A stretch of DNA of 64,000 bases from Planctomycetota bacterium. Its GTDB lineage: Bacteria > Planctomycetota > UBA1135 > UBA2386. Made by a program: the position numbers and the translations under genes. Below the pieces are notes generated by a model. It searched no databases, was not told where the DNA came from, and saw only the letters and a list, made by a program, of their open reading frames with translations. The stretch is from positions 16,872 through 80,871 of the forward strand of contig JAHBXX010000022.1 of NCBI GenBank assembly GCA_019636245.1, given 5' to 3'. Below are positions 1 to 7,984 of the stretch, piece after piece. Position 1 is the stretch's first letter. The number at the start of each line of letters is the position of its first letter.

Positions 1-43
1 GCGAGTCCACGAAACCCATAGCATCGCCCGCCCAGGAGCTCGC

Positions 44-667
44 ATGCCGCGCCTCGAACTGATCGTGCAGCAACCCGGCAAGGCACCCGCCACGGTGCCC
101 TTGGACCGCAACCTGGTCGTCGGCCGGTCGCGCCGCGTCGACCTCACCATCGACGACGAGGAGGTCGGCCGCGAGCAGTTCCGCGTCGGTCTCGACGACG
201 ACGGCCCGTTCCTCGAGGCGATCGGCAAGACCAACCAGACGATCGTCGACGAGGCGGTGCTGGCGCCCGGGATGCGGCGACCGTTGTTCGACGGCACGCA
301 GATCCGCGTCGGCCGCACGACCTTCCTGGTGCGCAACGCCGAGCCGACGACGACCGCACCACCGCCGGGGACGGCGACGCCGGAGATGACGATGGTGTCG
401 CCGGGCCCGATCGCCAAGCCGCCGCAACCGGCGCCACCGAAGCCGGCGCCACCGAAGCCGGTGCCGCCAGCCGCCGAGCAGACCGGTGGCGGCGCTTCGC
501 CGATGCGCACCATGCCGGGGCCCCGGCCGGGCGCGCCCGCGGACGACTTCGTGCCCGACCAGACGATGCCGCTGCAGCGTGGGCCTGCCTACCGACCCGG
601 TGCGGCACCCCAGCCACCCGCGCCGCCGCCGGCCCGACCCGGCACCACTGCCGCCTCGCCGCGTTAG
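44..667 (+). CDS. FHA-domain protein with Pro-rich tail (possibly 5' part of a broken gene)
   Basis: The protein has 207 aa. Residues 1-100 form an FHA-like fold (VVGRSRR near residue 25), but the usual SxxH and NG phosphothreonine-reading motifs are degenerate (GREQ and TNQT), so binding may be lost. Residues 105-207 are low-complexity Pro/Ala with PPKPAPPKP repeats, probably a disordered linker. AGGAG lies 5 nt before the ATG, which supports this start. The frame ends at TAG 665-667, yet Pro-rich coding character continues past it and a second FHA domain follows in another frame. It may be an independent gene or the first half of one two-FHA protein. It opens the redox gene run that extends to 6222. 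Confidence 0.7.
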   Translation: MPRLELIVQQPGKAPATVPLDRNLVVGRSRRVDLTIDDEEVGREQFRVGLDDDGPFLEAIGKTNQTIVDEAVLAPGMRRPLFDGTQIRVGRTTFLVRNAEPTTTAPPPGTATPEMTMVSPGPIAKPPQPAPPKPAPPKPVPPAAEQTGGGASPMRTMPGPRPGAPADDFVPDQTMPLQRGPAYRPGAAPQPPAPPPARPGTTAASPR

Positions 668-842
668 CCGCAGGCGCCGCCCCCCGCGCCACCGGCTCCG
701 CACCAGATGCCACCACCCGTCAGGCAGGCCACAGGCGCCGCCCCCAGCCCCGCCGCCGGCGCCCGCCCCGCCCCCACCCCCCGCGGAGGCGCGCCCCCGC
801 CCGACCACGATCGCCGTCGAGCCCGCCGACATCGAGCGGGAG

Positions 843-1481
843 ATGGGCCGCTTCGCCGCCGCGCAGGCGGCGCCCGTCGACGTCGAAGCCCGGTTGCGCG
901 AATCGACGGCGCGGCTGGTCGTCAAGTGCGAAGGCATCAAGCGCCGGTTCCGGCTGGCCCAGGCGCGCAGTTCGCTCGGCCGCGGCAGCGGCGCCGACGT
1001 GCTGCTGCCGAACGACTCGGTGTCCGAACTGCACGCCGAGATCACCTTCGACGGCACGACGTGGACGGTGCGCGACCGCGGCAGCACCAACGGCACGTTC
1101 GCCGACGGCACCCAGCTGCGCGGCAACTCGCAACCGATCGGGCGCCACTCGCTGCTCGGCCTCGGCGTGGTCAGGGCGATCTTCCTCTGCAACGACGCGC
1201 AGCGGCAGGCCGCCGACCTCGCGCTCGAGGAACGCGCGCTGAGGTTCCTCGTCGGCAACGGCAGGCTGCCGCCCGAGGCCGGGCGCGAGGCCGTGCGCAT
1301 CGCCCGCGCCGATCCCAGCCAGTCGATCGCCGAGGTGCTGCTGATGGACACGGCGCTGACGCCGGCCGAATGGGCCAGCGCGATCGTCAGCGCCCGCAGC
1401 AAACCCGGCCTGCTCGACCGCCTGCGCGCCCTGTTCGCGCGGCTGCGCCCGCCGCGCCGCCCGGCCTCGCCGCCGCGATGA
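843..1481 (+). CDS. FHA-domain protein (5' end uncertain)
   Basis: An open frame gives a canonical FHA domain: SLGRGSGAD, the phosphothreonine-contact SELH, then GSTNGTFADG. A C-terminal helical segment of about 70 residues (LPPEAGREAVRIARADPSQS) resembles the small helical domain in front of GspE/MshE-type ATPases; that resemblance is weak. The best ATG is at 843, but Pro-rich coding sequence in this frame starts near 735 with no start codon, so the true beginning may belong to the upstream FHA gene. The stop overlaps the next start as ATGA (1478-1481), implying translational coupling to the cytochrome b gene. The domain is confident; the gene model is not. Confidence 0.6.
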   Translation: MGRFAAAQAAPVDVEARLRESTARLVVKCEGIKRRFRLAQARSSLGRGSGADVLLPNDSVSELHAEITFDGTTWTVRDRGSTNGTFADGTQLRGNSQPIGRHSLLGLGVVRAIFLCNDAQRQAADLALEERALRFLVGNGRLPPEAGREAVRIARADPSQSIAEVLLMDTALTPAEWASAIVSARSKPGLLDRLRALFARLRPPRRPASPPR

Positions 1482-2407
1482 ACCTCGGCCTCTACCGCAC
1501 CCGCTTCGCACTGGCCGCGCTGGCCGTCGTGGCGGCGCTGCTCGGCTGGAGCCTGTCCAGCGGCAAGCCGTTCGGCAGCCGCGATCCGGGCAACGTGGCC
1601 TTCCTGCTGACCTCGGGCTGGCTCGCGGTCGCCGCCTACGTCGCCCTGGCGGCCTACGCCGCCCGGCGCGCGGCGCACCGGCTGCGGCTGAGCCCGGAGT
1701 TCGCCTGGAAGGCGAAGCTGCCCGATCTCGAACGCGCGCAGTCGGCGCTGACCGAACTGCAGAACCGCATCGTGCGCCGCGAGCTCGGCGGCACGGCCGC
1801 CGTGCGGCGCGAGGCGGACCGCATCCTGCGCCAGTTCGGCGTGCACCGGGTGCTGGCCGTGGCGATCGAGCCCGACCCGGCCGCGGCCGGGCTGCTGCGC
1901 CTCGCCACCACCCCGCGGCAGCCGATCGGGCGCCTGGCCGCGTGGCTGCAGGTGCACGTCTGGCTCGGCATCGCCGCGGCGCTGCTGGTGTGGTGGCACG
2001 GCGGCCTGCGCTCGGGTTCGACGATGGGCCTGCTGCTCAACGGACTGAGCCTGGCGGTGATCGGCACCGGCCTGCTCGGCGCCGCGCTGTGGACCTTCGG
2101 CCCGACGTGGCTCACGCGGCAGGAACGCGAACTGTCGGTCGAGAAGGTGCACGCGCTGGAGCAGCATTTCCGCCGCAAGGTGGCGGCGGCGGCGGCGGCG
2201 CTGCGCGAGGCCGACGAGGCCGCCGCCGCGGCGCTGCGGCGCGACCTCGCGACGCTGACCGGCCAGCAGGAGCTCGTGCAGCGCGAGGCGCGCCGCCTGT
2301 GGCTGTGGCGCGAGGCGCTGCGGCTGTGGCGGCTCGTGCACGTGCCGTGCTCGACGCTGCTGCTGGCGCTCGTCGGCATCCACATCCTGGCCGTCTGGTA
2401 CTACTGA
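1478..2407 (+). CDS. Membrane di-haem cytochrome b-like protein
   Basis: This 309-aa integral membrane protein has helices near residues 9-26, 42-63, 155-175, 183-205 and 288-308. Two His pairs, H160/H174 and H288/H302, each sit 14 residues apart in hydrophobic helices, the spacing by which cytochrome b helices hold two stacked haems. Residues 75-125 and 215-285 are charged and helical. It starts in an ATGA overlap with the FHA gene and ends 9 nt before the Fe-S gene, so it is in the same operon. By family logic it would move electrons across the membrane between the cytoplasmic ferredoxin protein and the periplasmic multihaem cytochrome. I recognise no named family. Confidence 0.75.
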   Translation: MNLGLYRTRFALAALAVVAALLGWSLSSGKPFGSRDPGNVAFLLTSGWLAVAAYVALAAYAARRAAHRLRLSPEFAWKAKLPDLERAQSALTELQNRIVRRELGGTAAVRREADRILRQFGVHRVLAVAIEPDPAAAGLLRLATTPRQPIGRLAAWLQVHVWLGIAAALLVWWHGGLRSGSTMGLLLNGLSLAVIGTGLLGAALWTFGPTWLTRQERELSVEKVHALEQHFRRKVAAAAAALREADEAAAAALRRDLATLTGQQELVQREARRLWLWREALRLWRLVHVPCSTLLLALVGIHILAVWYY

Positions 2408-2416
2408 ACCTCGCCG

Positions 2417-3973
2417 ATGCCCGCGCCCGCCTCGTCCCCGATCGACCAGCTGCTGGCCACGCCGCTGTTCGCCGACGTCGACAAGAAGCAGCTCGACGGC
2501 GTGCGCAAGGAGGCGGCGATCACCGACGGCACCTTCGAATGGGCGCCGGGCGCCGCGCGGCGGGCTGGCTTCGTGCGCTTCCTCGACGCCGAGCCGGGCA
2601 CGCCGATCGTCGCCCAGGGCGACCTGACGACGGAACTGTTCGTCGTGCTGGCCGGCAACGTCGAGGCGGTGCAGGCCCGGCCGCGGCACGGCGCCTGCGT
2701 GCCCGCCGCCCTGCAGGCGGGCGACTGGTTCGGCGAGGTCAGCGCGCACAGCCACCACCCGTCGCTGGCGACGTTCCGCGCCACGACGCCGACGCGGCTC
2801 GCCGCCCTCGAGCAGCGCCTGTTCAGCAAGCTCTACGCCGAGGACGAGGAGTTCCGGCAGCGCATCGACGCGCGCTACCTCGACCAGCTCGGCCTGCACC
2901 TGCGGGCGTCGTCGCTGTGCCGCGACCTCGACGACGCGGCGATCGCCACGCTGCAGCAGGGGGCGACCCTGCTGACCGCCGACGAGGGCGACGTGGTGGC
3001 GAAGGCCGGCGAACCGGCGGACGCGGTGTTCCTGGTCAGGGCGGGCGCGATCGCGGCGGCGGCCGGCGATGGCCCCGAGGCCCGGGTGCTGGCCTTCTAC
3101 AAGGGCAACGCGACCTTCGGCGAGCACGCGGTCGCGACCGGCGACGCCGCCTGGCCGGCGACCTACCGCGCGCTGACGCGGTCGGCGCTGGTGCGCATCC
3201 CCCGCACGCAGTGGCAGCAGCTCGCGGCACCGGCGCAGCAGGGCCTGGTCCGGGCCGCGAACCGCCTGCTCGGGCGCGACGACGTCGACGCGGCGCGGCA
3301 GGCGGCCGCGCCCGACCTGGGCAGCCGCAGCCTGCTCGACGAACTGCACGTCATGGTCGAGCACGAATCGGTGAAGGGCGGGCGGGCGCTGGTCATCGAC
3401 CGCACCAAGTGCGTGCGCTGCAACCAGTGCGTCGAGTCGTGCGTGGCCGTGCACGACGACCACGTGCCGCGCCTCAGCAAGGTCGGCACGCCGGTGGCGA
3501 CCGACGAGGTGCTGGTCACGGCCTGCTACCACTGCGAGGTGCCGCAGTGCATGCTGTCGTGCGACTATGCGGCGATCCGCCGCGACCCGCAGGGGCGGAT
3601 CCGCTTCGAATACGACAACTGCGTCGGCTGCGCCGGCTGCATCGACGGCTGCCCCTACGGCGTGATCCGGCTGGTCGAGCCCGCTCCGCCGCCGCCGCCA
3701 CAGCCGTCGTTCCTGGCCTCGCTGCCGCTGGTCGGTCGGTTCTTCGGCGGCGCACCGGCCCCGGCGGCGGCCGCCGCCGCGCCGGCGGCCGCGGGCGAGA
3801 AGCCGCGCACGGCCGGCGCCGGCGGCAAGCTGACCGCGGTCGCCGGCAAGACGATCAAGTGCGACCTGTGCGCCGGCCTGCCGTTCGAGGCCTGCGTCTA
3901 CAACTGCCCGACGACGGCGATCACGCGGCGGCAGCCGCAGAGCCTGTTCGGGTCCGGAGGCGCGCCGCGATGA
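2417..3973 (+). CDS. Tandem cNMP-binding-like domains fused to a four-[4Fe-4S] ferredoxin
   Basis: The protein has 518 aa. Residues about 50-140 and 165-270 are CRP-like beta-roll domains. Both keep the GE of the phosphate-binding cassette (FGEVSA, FGEHAV) but the following PRxAT arginine is replaced (PSLAT, AWPAT), so cyclic nucleotide binding is doubtful. There is no helix-turn-helix. Residues 325-500 hold 16 cysteines in four sets: 332/335/338/342, 370/373/378/382, 402/405/408/412 and 482/485/493/497. This is the DmsB/NrfC/PsrB electron-transfer pattern for four [4Fe-4S] clusters. An Ala/Pro linker interrupts before the last set. The stop overlaps the next start (ATGA at 3970). The likely role is a cytoplasmic wire between a soluble reductase and the membrane cytochrome b. 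Confidence 0.82.
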   Translation: MPAPASSPIDQLLATPLFADVDKKQLDGVRKEAAITDGTFEWAPGAARRAGFVRFLDAEPGTPIVAQGDLTTELFVVLAGNVEAVQARPRHGACVPAALQAGDWFGEVSAHSHHPSLATFRATTPTRLAALEQRLFSKLYAEDEEFRQRIDARYLDQLGLHLRASSLCRDLDDAAIATLQQGATLLTADEGDVVAKAGEPADAVFLVRAGAIAAAAGDGPEARVLAFYKGNATFGEHAVATGDAAWPATYRALTRSALVRIPRTQWQQLAAPAQQGLVRAANRLLGRDDVDAARQAAAPDLGSRSLLDELHVMVEHESVKGGRALVIDRTKCVRCNQCVESCVAVHDDHVPRLSKVGTPVATDEVLVTACYHCEVPQCMLSCDYAAIRRDPQGRIRFEYDNCVGCAGCIDGCPYGVIRLVEPAPPPPPQPSFLASLPLVGRFFGGAPAPAAAAAAPAAAGEKPRTAGAGGKLTAVAGKTIKCDLCAGLPFEACVYNCPTTAITRRQPQSLFGSGGAPR

Positions 3974-6222
3974 GCACGACCGCGCGCATCGTCGTGGCGC
4001 AAGGCGGCACCACCGTGTGCCGCAGCGACGCCGAGGTCGTGATCGGCGGCCGCACCGGCTGCGACGTCGTCGTCGACGACCCGTTGCTCGCCGACCGCCA
4101 TTGCCGCATCGCCTGGGATGGCACCTTCACCGTGCGCGACCTCGGCTCGGCCACCGGCACCTGGGTCGACGGCAAGCGGGTCGGCGCCGCCACCGACCTC
4201 GGCGACGGCAGCGAGATCGTGCTCGGCACGACGCGCCTCGCGGTGCGCATCACCGGCGCCGGTCCCTCGATGGCGCTGGCGCTCGACGTGCAGCCGAACG
4301 CCTTCTGGTGGCAGAAGCCCGGCAAGGGCGTGTTCGACAACGACCCGGACGCAATGGTGCGCGCCGAGGTCGGTTTCGGCCGCTTCCCGGCGCTGCATCT
4401 GCTCAACCGCCTCGCCGCCGTGGCGGCGGTCGTGCTGCTGCTGGCGGCGCTGTTCGTCGGCGCCGTGTTCGACCCGCTGGCCGACGCCGGCCCGCTGCTG
4501 CCGGCGCACGCCCATGTGCAGGCGAACGCCGCCGCGAGCGCCGACCCGCACGCGCCGGCGCGCATCGCCGCCGAACAGGGCTGCAGGGCCTGCCACGAAC
4601 CCGGCCACGGGCCGACGGCGACCAGGTGCCTGCAGTGCCACGGCGACCTGCGGGCCGAGCCGACGCGCCGCCACCCGTGGACGGGCGACGGCGAACTCGG
4701 CGCGCTGCCGGGCCTCGCCGTCGACGAGGGGCTCTGCGTGCGCTGCCACCGCGACCACGCCGGGCGCGACTTCCTGCACCCCGAGGCGCAGGCGCTGGTC
4801 GGCGACTGCGCCGCCTGCCACGCCACCCCCGGCGAGCCGTTCGATCTCGCCGCCTTGCGGGCGAAGGCGCGCGCCGCGGCGCCGGCGGCGCCGCCGCGGC
4901 AGCAGCCGTTCGCCTCCTGGACCTTCCCCCACGAGGCGCACCTCGCCAAGGGCATGCCGTGCGCCGTCTGCCACGCGGTCGACGGCGCGGTCGCGGCCGC
5001 GCGCGAGCGCGGGGTCGCCGACGATCCCGACCGCCGCGACTTCGCGCCGGTGCCGTTCGCCACCTGCGCCGCCTGCCACGTGCCCGACGGCACGCCGCTG
5101 GCGCAGGTCGCCGCCGACGACGCCGCGCGCTGGCGGGCGAAGGACCACCAGTGGCCGGTCGCCTGGCACGGCACCGAGGAGGGTGGCCGCGGCTGCCGCC
5201 AGTGCCACGCCGAGGAACGGCGCGACGGCGCGACCGTGTTCGGACCGGAGTTGCGGCCGGTCGAACGTCCGGCGGCGACGGTCGAGCAGTACGTGGCCGA
5301 GCGCGCGCGCTACCTGGCCGGCGCCCGGCGGCACACGGCGGAGTTCGCCGCCCACGCCGGCGCGCGCGGCTGCGGCGAGTGCCACCTGACCGGTCAGGTG
5401 CAGACGCAGGCCGCGCGGCCCGCCCGCCCGTTCTGGCACGCGCTGCACCTCGCCCCCACGGCGCTGCAACCGGCCACCGGCACGGCCGGCGCGGTCAGCC
5501 AGGACCCGCGCGGCGGCTGCGCGTCGTGCCACGGCGACCTCGGCGAATCGACGGCGCTGCGCCCCGCGGCGCAGGGCGCGTTCACCTGGCGCGAGGACGC
5601 CGGCGCCGACCCGGCATGCCGCGTCTGCCACGCCGATGGCGACGCGGGGGTGACGCTGCAGCCCGTGCCGGTGGCCGTGGCCCCGGACGGACGGCGGGCC
5701 GTCGCCGACTTCCCGCACGGCGTGCACGTGCGCAGCCAGGCCTACGGCCGCCCCGGTTCGACGCTGGCCGACGGCTGCTTCAGCTGCCACACGTTCGTGG
5801 CGCCGGCCACCGGCGACGATCTGCAGCGTGTGCCGGTCGTCAAGTCCGGCGTCGCCGACTGCCGCGGCTGCCACCAGGGCCACGCCAACGTCGGCGGCGG
5901 CGCCTGCCAGCAGTGCCATCCGGCCATCGACGGCCGCTCCAGCTCGTTCCTCGAGCACGCCCGGGTGCCCGCCGGCACGCTGGTCGGCGGCCGCGCGGCG
6001 CCAGCCCGCCCGATGCGCGCCTGGCCGGCCGCGAACGGTTTCTCGCACCTGTCGCCCGGCCACACCGGCTCCGGCCTCGACGGCAAGCCGCTCGACTGCG
6101 CCAGCTGCCACGACGTCGCCCTGACCGCGGCGGCGAAGAGCCTCGATGCGGTGCCGATCCCCGACGGGTCGCAGGCGGTGTGCCGCGACTGCCACCTGGA
6201 GCGGCAGTTCCACTGGCGGTGA
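3970..6222 (+). CDS. FHA domain - membrane helix - 15-haem cytochrome c
   Basis: The protein has 750 aa. Residues 5-95 form an FHA domain (VIGGRTGCD, LADRH, GSATGTWVDG) whose SxxH serine is Ala and whose NG asparagine is Thr. Residues 146-167 are one hydrophobic helix. Residues 200-750 contain fifteen CXXCH haem-c motifs, from CRACH at 205 to CRDCH near the end, with extra His such as FPHEAHL and FPHGVHV for bis-His ligation. This topology puts FHA in the cytoplasm and the cytochrome in the periplasm. The ATG is fixed by the ATGA overlap with the Fe-S gene. It is probably the terminal electron carrier of this operon; the acceptor is not evident. The gene faces the SLC4 gene across 27 nt. Confidence 0.88.
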   Translation: MSTTARIVVAQGGTTVCRSDAEVVIGGRTGCDVVVDDPLLADRHCRIAWDGTFTVRDLGSATGTWVDGKRVGAATDLGDGSEIVLGTTRLAVRITGAGPSMALALDVQPNAFWWQKPGKGVFDNDPDAMVRAEVGFGRFPALHLLNRLAAVAAVVLLLAALFVGAVFDPLADAGPLLPAHAHVQANAAASADPHAPARIAAEQGCRACHEPGHGPTATRCLQCHGDLRAEPTRRHPWTGDGELGALPGLAVDEGLCVRCHRDHAGRDFLHPEAQALVGDCAACHATPGEPFDLAALRAKARAAAPAAPPRQQPFASWTFPHEAHLAKGMPCAVCHAVDGAVAAARERGVADDPDRRDFAPVPFATCAACHVPDGTPLAQVAADDAARWRAKDHQWPVAWHGTEEGGRGCRQCHAEERRDGATVFGPELRPVERPAATVEQYVAERARYLAGARRHTAEFAAHAGARGCGECHLTGQVQTQAARPARPFWHALHLAPTALQPATGTAGAVSQDPRGGCASCHGDLGESTALRPAAQGAFTWREDAGADPACRVCHADGDAGVTLQPVPVAVAPDGRRAVADFPHGVHVRSQAYGRPGSTLADGCFSCHTFVAPATGDDLQRVPVVKSGVADCRGCHQGHANVGGGACQQCHPAIDGRSSSFLEHARVPAGTLVGGRAAPARPMRAWPAANGFSHLSPGHTGSGLDGKPLDCASCHDVALTAAAKSLDAVPIPDGSQAVCRDCHLERQFHWR

Positions 6223-6249
6223 GGGCCGGTCGGCGCCGGCGGAGGCACC

Positions 6250-7854
6250 TCAGCCGCGCGCGCTGTTGAGCAGCAGTTCCTCCGCCTCCTCGACCTCCTC
6301 CTCGGTGTCGAGCACGGCGAGCTCCGCCGGCGTGAACGAGCGCGCCAGCAGCAGGCGCAGCGGCACCAGCAGCGCGATCAGCACCGGGAACAGGATGCCT
6401 ACCGCGCTCGCCTTCAGCAGCCACAGCGCCGCCAGGGCGATCGCCTGCACCGCGGTGAAGGCGTGGATGCGCCAGTGGGCCACGCGGCGGGTGTAGTGGT
6501 TGCTCGGGTAGAGCGCCGGGTCGGTGATCCACAGCATCACGCGCTCGAAGAACTGGTTGCCGGCCAGGGTCGTCAGCCCCATGTAGAGGAACAGGCCGAA
6601 CAGCACCGCCATCGGGATCTGCTGGATCCACGGCAGCAGCAGCACGCTGGCGCCGATCAGCAGGTGGATCGCCAGCGCCGACACCCGGTTCTCGCGCACG
6701 CTGGCGATCACCTCGTGCGGCCCGTCGCGCGTCGTCTGGGCGCGCATGGTCGCCAGGCTCTTGACGTGGTTCAGCGAGTGCACGGTCGCGGCGACGATCC
6801 ACGGCAGCCCGAACAGGCTCATGCCGAGCGTGATGCCACCGACGACCAGCAGGTCGAGGTGGAAGCCGGCGCCCTTGGTCAGCCGGTTGCTGCGCGCGTT
6901 CACCAGCCGCGTGGTGATGTTCTGGTCGAGGAACAACAGGATCGTCGCCATCAGCGCCGGACCGATGCAGGCGAAGATCACCCACACCGGCACCGCGAGC
7001 GGATCGACGAACCACTCCCGCCCCTGCGTGGTCGCGAACACCGCCGGCACCGCCGGCGCCTCGATGGCGACGCCGCGTTCGTAGACGGCGAACGCCGTCA
7101 TCGCCGCGATCGCGATCGCCGGCCCGAAGTCGCTGACGAAGGCGCGCACCGTGCGCCACAGGTAGCAGCTGCGCTGGAAGTTCCGCATGCCGCGCGCCAG
7201 CGTGAAGGTGCCGAGGCCGAGCACCAGCGTCAGCAGCGCGCGGTCGGGCGGCGCGTCGCCGAGCAGCGGCGCCAGCAGCGAACCGATCGCCTCGACGACG
7301 AAGATCACCGCGATCAGGGAGGCGAAGATCTCGTCGGTGAAGCGCGTGAAGTAGCGCATCAGCGCGCTGGCGTCGGTGACCGCCAGCACGACCAGAAACA
7401 CCCCGGACCAGATGCCCGTCCAGGCGTAGACGGGCAGGAACGGCAGCTCGAGCTGCCCGCACGCCGTGTAGAGCAGGCCGGTGAAGACCACGATCGGGCC
7501 GGTGCCGCCGAGCAGCGTCAGCGGCTGTCCGGCCAGCAGCGCGAACAGGACGCCGCCGACGGCGGTGGCGACGATCATCTCGACGGTGCCGATCGCGCCG
7601 CCGGTGACGATGCCGGTCAGGCCGCCGAAGGCGATCGCATTGGCGAGGCAGGCGAAGAACAGGAACAGCGTCGCCGCCAGCACCTTCGGGTGGATGCCCT
7701 GCACGAAGTCGTCGACGTAGTGCGGCAGGCGGCGGCGCAGGTCGTCGCGCAGACCGCCGGCGAAGCGGCCGGTGAAGGACATGCCCTCCGGCACGGCATG
7801 CGGCGGGACCAGGGCCGGCGGCGGAGCGGCGGCGGGCGGCGGCGTCTCGATCAT
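6250..7854 (-). CDS. SLC4-type bicarbonate/anion transporter
   Basis: This 534-aa polytopic membrane protein has 12 or more helices and matches the transmembrane core of the HCO3- cotransporter (band 3) family. A GLTGIVTGGAIGTVEM-like segment is followed by GQPLTLLGGTGPIVVF. Later comes FLDQNITTRLVN, then KGAGFHLDLLVVGG and LFGLPWIVAATVHSLNHV; these correspond to the METQIT and KGSGFHWDL blocks of SLC4 proteins. The cytoplasmic N-terminal domain of animal SLC4 is missing and replaced by about 25 Pro/Ala-rich residues. The ATG at 7854 is preferred over an Arg-rich 21-residue extension. Likely substrate is bicarbonate, possibly with Na+. It lies between the redox operon and the FHA flavoprotein, with dabAB 5 kb away. 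Confidence 0.85.
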   Translation of the reverse strand: MIETPPPAAAPPPALVPPHAVPEGMSFTGRFAGGLRDDLRRRLPHYVDDFVQGIHPKVLAATLFLFFACLANAIAFGGLTGIVTGGAIGTVEMIVATAVGGVLFALLAGQPLTLLGGTGPIVVFTGLLYTACGQLELPFLPVYAWTGIWSGVFLVVLAVTDASALMRYFTRFTDEIFASLIAVIFVVEAIGSLLAPLLGDAPPDRALLTLVLGLGTFTLARGMRNFQRSCYLWRTVRAFVSDFGPAIAIAAMTAFAVYERGVAIEAPAVPAVFATTQGREWFVDPLAVPVWVIFACIGPALMATILLFLDQNITTRLVNARSNRLTKGAGFHLDLLVVGGITLGMSLFGLPWIVAATVHSLNHVKSLATMRAQTTRDGPHEVIASVRENRVSALAIHLLIGASVLLLPWIQQIPMAVLFGLFLYMGLTTLAGNQFFERVMLWITDPALYPSNHYTRRVAHWRIHAFTAVQAIALAALWLLKASAVGILFPVLIALLVPLRLLLARSFTPAELAVLDTEEEVEEAEELLLNSARG

Positions 7855-7984
7855 GGCAAGCGGCCGCGGCGGGAGGGGAGAGCGGAGCGACCACCGGCGG
7901 CCGCGGCACTCTGTCACACGCCGCGGTCCGATGCCAGCGCATCCGGTGCGCCCCGGCGCCGCGGCGGGCGCCGGGCCGGCCGCA

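Noticed and set aside
486..842. ATG 486 as the start of the second FHA protein
   Set aside because: The first 75 or so residues from this ATG are Arg/Pro-rich shadow of the first FHA frame; the coding signal in this frame begins only near 735.
1942..3969. Extension of the cytochrome c frame upstream to 1942
   Set aside because: This part is out-of-frame shadow of the cytochrome b and ferredoxin genes. The ATGA overlap at 3970 and the FHA domain beginning there set the start.
3898..6213. Very long minus-strand open frame opposite the multihaem cytochrome
   Set aside because: It is Arg/Ala/Gly/Val-rich without motifs and lies exactly opposite a gene with 15 CXXCH motifs. High GC removes stops from shadow frames; many similar long frames (for example plus 25863-29849 and minus 22425-25355) were rejected for the same reason.
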